Origin: a bacterium
GTDB taxonomy: Bacteria > Auribacterota > Auribacteria > Auribacterales > Auribacteraceae
Direction: 5' to 3'
DNA: 10,414 nucleotides
Assembly (NCBI GenBank): GCA_021161885.1
Contig: JAGGZS010000046.1
Coordinates: forward strand, 1-10,414
Shown here in pieces: positions 7,335 through 10,414 of this stretch. Position 1 is the stretch's first letter. Every line of letters starts with the position of its first letter. The position numbers were made by a program, and so were the translations under genes. Under the pieces are notes generated by a model. It was not told where the DNA came from. It searched no databases and saw only the letters and a list, made by a program, of their open reading frames with translations.

Positions 7335-7382
7335 TCACAACATATTGTGTTTTGAAGAAAAATTTTTTACATAATATTGTGT
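7335..7382 (+). promoter_or_regulatory. Pair of NrdR-box-like operators upstream of the ribonucleotide reductase gene
   Basis: Two 16-bp elements, tcacaacatattgtgt at 7335-7350 and ttacataatattgtgt at 7367-7382, match the published NrdR box acaCwAtATaTwGtgt at 14 and 12 of 16 positions. They are 32 bp apart start to start, i.e. about three helical turns, which is the spacing typical of NrdR box pairs. They lie just upstream of a TTGACA -35 element. NrdR represses RNR genes when dATP/ATP levels are adequate. The nrdR gene itself is not in this window. Confidence 0.72.
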
Positions 7383-7391
7383 TTTTTTTTG

Positions 7392-7425
7392 TTGACATGC
7401 CCTGCTTTCGCCATGCTAATATAAT
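7392..7425 (+). promoter_or_regulatory. Putative nrdJ promoter
   Basis: A consensus TTGACA (7392-7397) follows a nine-T tract, 9 bp after the second NrdR box. The -10 is ambiguous: GCTAAT at 17 bp spacing (7415-7420), TAATAT with an extended TGC element at 19 bp (7417-7422), or a consensus TATAAT at 22 bp (7420-7425). Start mapping would decide. Confidence 0.6.
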
Positions 7426-7432
7426 TTTAATC

Positions 7433-7451
7433 TTTTTAATCCAATTAAAAA
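7433..7451 (+). other. A/U-rich hairpin in the nrdJ leader
   Basis: TTTTTAAT and ATTAAAAA form an 8-bp inverted repeat around CCA, ending 3 nt before the Shine-Dalgarno. It could modulate ribosome access but has no G-C pairs and may be chance. Confidence 0.25.
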
Positions 7452-7454
7452 TCC

Positions 7455-7461
7455 GGAGGGG
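7455..7461 (+). promoter_or_regulatory. Ribosome binding site that decides the nrdJ start
   Basis: GGAGGGG lies 7 nt before ATG 7469. The in-frame ATG at 7352 is within the operator/promoter region and has no such site. Confidence 0.8.
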
Positions 7462-7468
7462 AAACAAT

Positions 7469-9835
7469 ATGCCTACCGCAACACTGTCGCAAAAACAAAA
7501 AATCACCCGTGAACCCATTTCATTAACTGAAAACGCCATAAGAGTACTTCAAGCAAGATATTTAAAAAAGGATAAAAAAGGAAAAGTTATAGAAACACCC
7601 GAAGAATTGTTTTCCAGAGTCGCTAAAATAGTAGCCGACGCGGAAAAAACGGGGCTTAATATCGATAACAACCAGGCTGACGAACTCGAGATAAAATTCT
7701 ACAACCTTATGGTAAGCGGGAAATTTATGCCTAACTCACCTACCCTTATGAACGCGGGCAGAAGCATGGGGATGTTAAGCGCGTGTTTTGTTTTGCCTAT
7801 TGAAGACAGTATCGACGGGATATTCACTTCTATCAAAAACACCGCCCTTATCCAAAAAGCCGGCGGCGGCACCGGATTTGATTTTTCCAGTCTAAGACCT
7901 AACGGCGATATAGTTACAAGTTCCGGCGGAACAACATCAGGACCGTTATCATTTTTAAAAGTTTTTTCCGAAGCAACCGAAGCAATCCAGCAGGGCGCTT
8001 TCCGCAGAGGCGCTAATATGGGTATTTTAAACATAACCCATCCTGATATTATCGAATTCATCACTATAAAAGACGACCTCACCAAACTAACAAATTTTAA
8101 TCTTTCAATTAGTATCCCGGATTCATTTATGAAAAAACTAAATGAAGCGCCGGATTCCAATCATATAGTAATAAATCCAAGAACCGGCGAATCATCTCCT
8201 CTTGAGCGAAAAGACGAGAAAGATAAATTCTGGTCTGTAAAAGATGTATTTAACCTGATTTTAGACTGCGCTTGGGCATCCGGCGAACCAGGTTTGATTT
8301 TTATTGACCGGATTAACAGGGATAACCCAACTCCCCATCTCGGACGCATTTCAGCGACTAACCCATGCGGAGAACAACCTCTGCTACCCTATGAAGCATG
8401 TAATTTAGGCAGCATTAATCTCTCTAAATTTGTTCGCGAAAAAAATAATAAACCTTATCTTGATTTTAAATCTTTAAAAGAAACTGTCCATATAGCTACC
8501 AGATTTCTCGACAACGTAATAGACGCTAATAAATATCCGCTGCCTCAAATCGCCGAAATATGCAAAGGCAACAGAAAAATCGGGTTAGGGGTTATGGGCT
8601 TTGCCGACGCCCTTTTTCAAATGGGTATACCATATTCTTCAGATGAAGCCGTTGAAATGGGCGAAAAAATCATGCAGTTCATAAACGATGAAAGCCATAA
8701 TGCATCCGAAGAATTAGCAAAACTCAAAGGAGTGTTTCCTAACTGGAAAGGCAGTAAATGGGACAAAGACCATAAACGCAGTATGCGCAATGCCGCCACA
8801 ACAACTGTGGCCCCGACAGGAACCATAAGTATTATAGCTAACTGTTCAAGCGGTATAGAACCTTTATTCTCATTAGCGTTTTTCAGGAATGTGCTTAATG
8901 GAGAAAAACTTATAGAAGTAAACCAGACTTTTTCCGAGACAGCGAAAAGATATAATTTTTATTCAGATACACTGATAAACTCACTCGCGTCCGGTGAATC
9001 CCTGTTGAAATTTAATTCCGTACCGGAAAAAATAAAACAAATCTTCGTAACCGCCCATGATATTACGCCGGAATGGCATATCAAAATGCAGGCGGGTTTC
9101 CAGCACCATTGCGACTCAAGCATATCAAAAACAATAAATTTCCCCCATAATGCGACAAAAGAACAGGTTGAAAACATTTATAGACTTGCTTTTGAATACG
9201 AAGTAAAAGGAGTTACCGTTTATAGAGACGGATGCAGGATGAACCAGCCGATGGCTCATGACAAGAAAGAAAAAAAAGCTCAAGCACCAAAACCTGCTGA
9301 ATGTGTAAAACCGATATCTATTCCGGAAATTATGTCATGTTTGCGGATCCGGCAAAAAACACCTTTCGGCAATATGCATGTAAAAATAGCTGTTGAACCG
9401 GATACCGGTAAAGAAAGAGAAGTTTTCGCGCAACTCGGTAAAGGCGGCGACATAGCAAACAGCGATCTTGAAGCAATCTGCAGAATGCTGTCTTTATTTT
9501 TAAGATGCAACGGCTCGTTAAAACTCGCTTTACGCCAATTAGACGGTATCGGCTCAAGCCTGTCTGTACCCAGCAAAGACGGCAGGGTCATATCTCTTGC
9601 TGACGGACTCGCTAAAGCTATAAAAAAATATATGGCGGCAAAAAAAATGTTCGGGCTTCAAAGCCTTTTATTAGGTAAAGCCGATTTATCAATGTTAAAA
9701 AATACAAATAACGGCAATAAAAAAAGTACCGGCAGAAACGGCGCATTCAAAATAAAATGTCCGGAATGCAATGAACAGCTTTATTTTGAGGAAGGATGCG
9801 CTAAGTGTTACAGTTGCGGTTTTTCTAAATGCTAA
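7469..9835 (+). CDS. nrdJ: Adenosylcobalamin-dependent class II ribonucleoside-diphosphate reductase
   Basis: This 788-aa enzyme reduces ribonucleotides to deoxyribonucleotides for DNA synthesis, using B12 to make the thiyl radical and needing no oxygen. NSPTLMNAG is at 89-97 and SACF at 104-107, with C106 as one redox Cys. GGGTGFDFS at 132-140 and FRRGANMG at 178-185 are family motifs. NPCGEQ at 298-303 supplies N298, radical C300 and E302. C311 in EACNLGSINL, 11 residues later, is the second redox Cys. APTGTIS at 448-454 and TVYRDGCR at 583-590 follow. A TSCPD domain spans about 621-725. The C-terminus is a Cys-rich ribbon (C764, C767, C777, C780, C783, terminal C788) thought to re-reduce the active site. 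No N-terminal ATP-cone is present. The start at 7469 is chosen by its Shine-Dalgarno; the 39-residue extension from 7352 covers the promoter. The leader carries NrdR boxes, and no cobalamin riboswitch was recognised. Confidence 0.95.
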   Translation: MPTATLSQKQKITREPISLTENAIRVLQARYLKKDKKGKVIETPEELFSRVAKIVADAEKTGLNIDNNQADELEIKFYNLMVSGKFMPNSPTLMNAGRSMGMLSACFVLPIEDSIDGIFTSIKNTALIQKAGGGTGFDFSSLRPNGDIVTSSGGTTSGPLSFLKVFSEATEAIQQGAFRRGANMGILNITHPDIIEFITIKDDLTKLTNFNLSISIPDSFMKKLNEAPDSNHIVINPRTGESSPLERKDEKDKFWSVKDVFNLILDCAWASGEPGLIFIDRINRDNPTPHLGRISATNPCGEQPLLPYEACNLGSINLSKFVREKNNKPYLDFKSLKETVHIATRFLDNVIDANKYPLPQIAEICKGNRKIGLGVMGFADALFQMGIPYSSDEAVEMGEKIMQFINDESHNASEELAKLKGVFPNWKGSKWDKDHKRSMRNAATTTVAPTGTISIIANCSSGIEPLFSLAFFRNVLNGEKLIEVNQTFSETAKRYNFYSDTLINSLASGESLLKFNSVPEKIKQIFVTAHDITPEWHIKMQAGFQHHCDSSISKTINFPHNATKEQVENIYRLAFEYEVKGVTVYRDGCRMNQPMAHDKKEKKAQAPKPAECVKPISIPEIMSCLRIRQKTPFGNMHVKIAVEPDTGKEREVFAQLGKGGDIANSDLEAICRMLSLFLRCNGSLKLALRQLDGIGSSLSVPSKDGRVISLADGLAKAIKKYMAAKKMFGLQSLLLGKADLSMLKNTNNGNKKSTGRNGAFKIKCPECNEQLYFEEGCAKCYSCGFSKC

Positions 9836-9858
9836 TAAAAACATTCCCTCTGTATTAT

Positions 9859-9902
9859 AATCCCCGAGGTCAAATCCTTTGGCTTCGGGGATTGACTTTT
9901 TT
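9859..9902 (+). terminator. Strong intrinsic terminator of nrdJ
   Basis: AATCCCCGA (9859-9867) pairs perfectly with TCGGGGATT (9885-9893). The enclosed bases extend the stem by GGTCAAA against TTTGGCT (with two G-U pairs) around a TCC loop, giving about 16 bp. GAC and six T follow (9897-9902). It sits 24 nt past the nrdJ stop. Confidence 0.87.
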
Positions 9903-9924
9903 ATACGAATTGTTGTATAAAAAA
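9897..9924. repeat. A/T-rich inverted repeat sharing the terminator T-tract
   Basis: TTTTTTATAC (9897-9906) and GTATAAAAAA (9915-9924) are perfect reverse complements around an 8-nt loop. The left arm is the T-tract of the nrdJ terminator, so the two structures compete or stack. It also lies just upstream of the next gene and may belong to its control region. Confidence 0.45.
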
Positions 9925-9949
9925 AGAAAAACCATAACGCTGTGAATAT

Positions 9950-9954
9950 AGGAG
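9950..9954 (+). promoter_or_regulatory. Ribosome binding site deciding the DUF962 gene start
   Basis: AGGAG sits 8 nt before ATG 9963. The upstream in-frame GTG at 9942 lies before this site and lacks one of its own. Confidence 0.7.
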
Positions 9955-9962
9955 TTTTGAAT

Positions 9963-10229
9963 ATGGCAAACGATTTTATAAAAACATGGCTATATAGACA
10001 TAAATATCCGGTGGACATTGTTCTGCATATTATTGGAATACCTATGACGTTCGCCGCAGGGATAATCGTGATAAAAGGGTATTATTTATACGGGATATTA
10101 TGTTTTATTTTCGGATACGTTTTCCAGTATATCGGGCACGTAATAGAAGGCAGTGAAATGGGCGAGCTGATGATCATCCAAAATATTTTTAAGAAAAAAT
10201 CCGATAAAGATAAAAAAAATAATAGATAA
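9963..10229 (+). CDS. Small Mpo1-like (DUF962) membrane protein
   Basis: The product from ATG 9963 is 88 aa; AGGAG at 9950-9954 lies 8 nt upstream and favours this over a GTG at 9942. RHKYPVDIVLHIIGIP at 12-27 and GYVFQYIGHVIEG at 51-63 match the two halves of the DUF962/YGL010w/Mpo1 signature (H-x-x-P, H-x-x-G-I-P, then Q-x-x-G-H-x-x-E). H13, H22, H59 and E62 are the likely conserved polar residues. Two hydrophobic segments (about 19-37 and 40-60) and a basic tail (KKKSDKDKKNNR) indicate a small inner-membrane protein. Yeast Mpo1 is an iron-dependent dioxygenase in long-chain base/2-hydroxy fatty acid breakdown; bacterial relatives are uncharacterised. Here the usual Asn of the first motif is D18 and the Pro-Ala after E62 is absent, so catalysis is not assured. 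The gene follows nrdJ after its terminator and is probably transcribed separately. Confidence 0.8.
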   Translation: MANDFIKTWLYRHKYPVDIVLHIIGIPMTFAAGIIVIKGYYLYGILCFIFGYVFQYIGHVIEGSEMGELMIIQNIFKKKSDKDKKNNR

Positions 10230-10298
10230 ACGTATCGTGGATTTTTATATTTAAATAAAATATCTCTTTATTTCTATGCCTTGAATATAAAAAGGTGA

Positions 10299-10397
10299 AT
10301 GAATATCAAAGATTTCAAAGCCGGTTCATATATACAGCATGACACCTCCACGGGTCAATGCCTGACCGAACTACTTTATACGTTGAATCAGGACTAA
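10299..10397 (+). CDS. Doubtful 32-codon ORF at the window end
   Basis: The ORF begins MNIKDFKAGSYIQ and stops at TAA 10395-10397. AAAAAGGTGA directly precedes the ATG, but the gap is only about 2 nt. No family is recognised. The local base composition is more coding-like than the AT-rich stretch before it (10230-10290, where I see only A/T palindromes). It may be a leader peptide, a remnant, or chance; a perfect GGTCA/TGACC 5-bp hairpin at 10353-10367 lies inside it. Confidence 0.22.
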   Translation: MNIKDFKAGSYIQHDTSTGQCLTELLYTLNQD

Positions 10398-10414
10398 AAA
10401 TATCAAGAAATTAT

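Noticed and set aside
7270..7468. Cobalamin riboswitch upstream of the B12-dependent reductase
   Set aside because: The leader after the likely promoter is only about 40 nt and lacks any B12-box-like sequence; NrdR boxes explain the control better.
7309..7539. 76-codon ORF on the - strand across the nrdJ leader and start
   Set aside because: It lies over operators, promoter and the start of nrdJ, has no ribosome site or family likeness.
7699..8160. 153-codon ORF on the - strand inside nrdJ
   Set aside because: It is an antisense shadow of strongly conserved nrdJ codons; its length reflects codon bias.
9695..10018. 107-codon ORF on the - strand across the nrdJ end and DUF962 start
   Set aside because: It runs through the terminator hairpin and two better-supported genes.
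10299..10397. N-terminus of a Fic-domain protein (DFKAGSYIQ resembles some Fic starts)
   Set aside because: The residues that should follow are absent in all three frames and the ORF stops after 32 codons.
1..10414. CRISPR array, transposon ends, tRNA or rRNA
   Set aside because: No regular direct repeats, long terminal inverted repeats, cloverleaf or T-loop sequences were found by reading both strands.

Overview
The window is 10.4 kb of AT-rich bacterial DNA with compact gene spacing. It holds eight well-supported genes: one on the + strand at the left edge, five on the - strand in the middle, and two on the + strand at the right. No rRNA, tRNA, CRISPR array, insertion sequence or integration site was seen. 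Sec-type signal peptides and a polyprenyl-phosphate-sugar type glycosyltransferase fit a Gram-negative-type cell envelope. The only ribonucleotide reductase here is the B12-dependent, oxygen-independent class II type, which fits an anaerobe or facultative anaerobe. The overall look suggests an Elusimicrobiota/Omnitrophota-like or other little-cultured lineage, but this is a guess from style and not from a marker gene.

Left part (1-2416): a multi-pass GT-C glycosyltransferase (62-1654, +) converges on a secreted helical protein of unknown role (1666-2304, -). An A/T-only palindrome overlaps both stop codons.

Middle (2417-7270, -): two YchF/OLA1-type P-loop proteins flank a LOG-family nucleotide hydrolase and a secreted alpha/beta-hydrolase-like protein. 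The order of transcription is divergent YchF paralog, LOG, hydrolase, canonical YchF. The last three form a tight operon, with a 4-nt ATGA overlap and a 2-nt gap. The first YchF copy should start at a TTG codon behind a perfect Shine-Dalgarno, and it has lost the normal switch II (DxxG) motif.

Right part (7271-10414, +): a divergent promoter region carries two, possibly three, NrdR-box-like operators and a TTGACA -35 element. It leads into a full-length nrdJ-type ribonucleotide reductase (788 aa from its best start) that ends at a strong hairpin terminator. A small Mpo1-like (DUF962) membrane protein follows. The last 185 bases hold only a doubtful 32-codon ORF.

As a system, nrdJ is probably repressed by NrdR when dNTPs are sufficient. 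The middle operon ties a translation-associated ATPase/GTPase (YchF) to a nucleotide-monophosphate hydrolase (LOG) and an exported putative esterase. That grouping has no obvious textbook explanation and is the part most worth following up.
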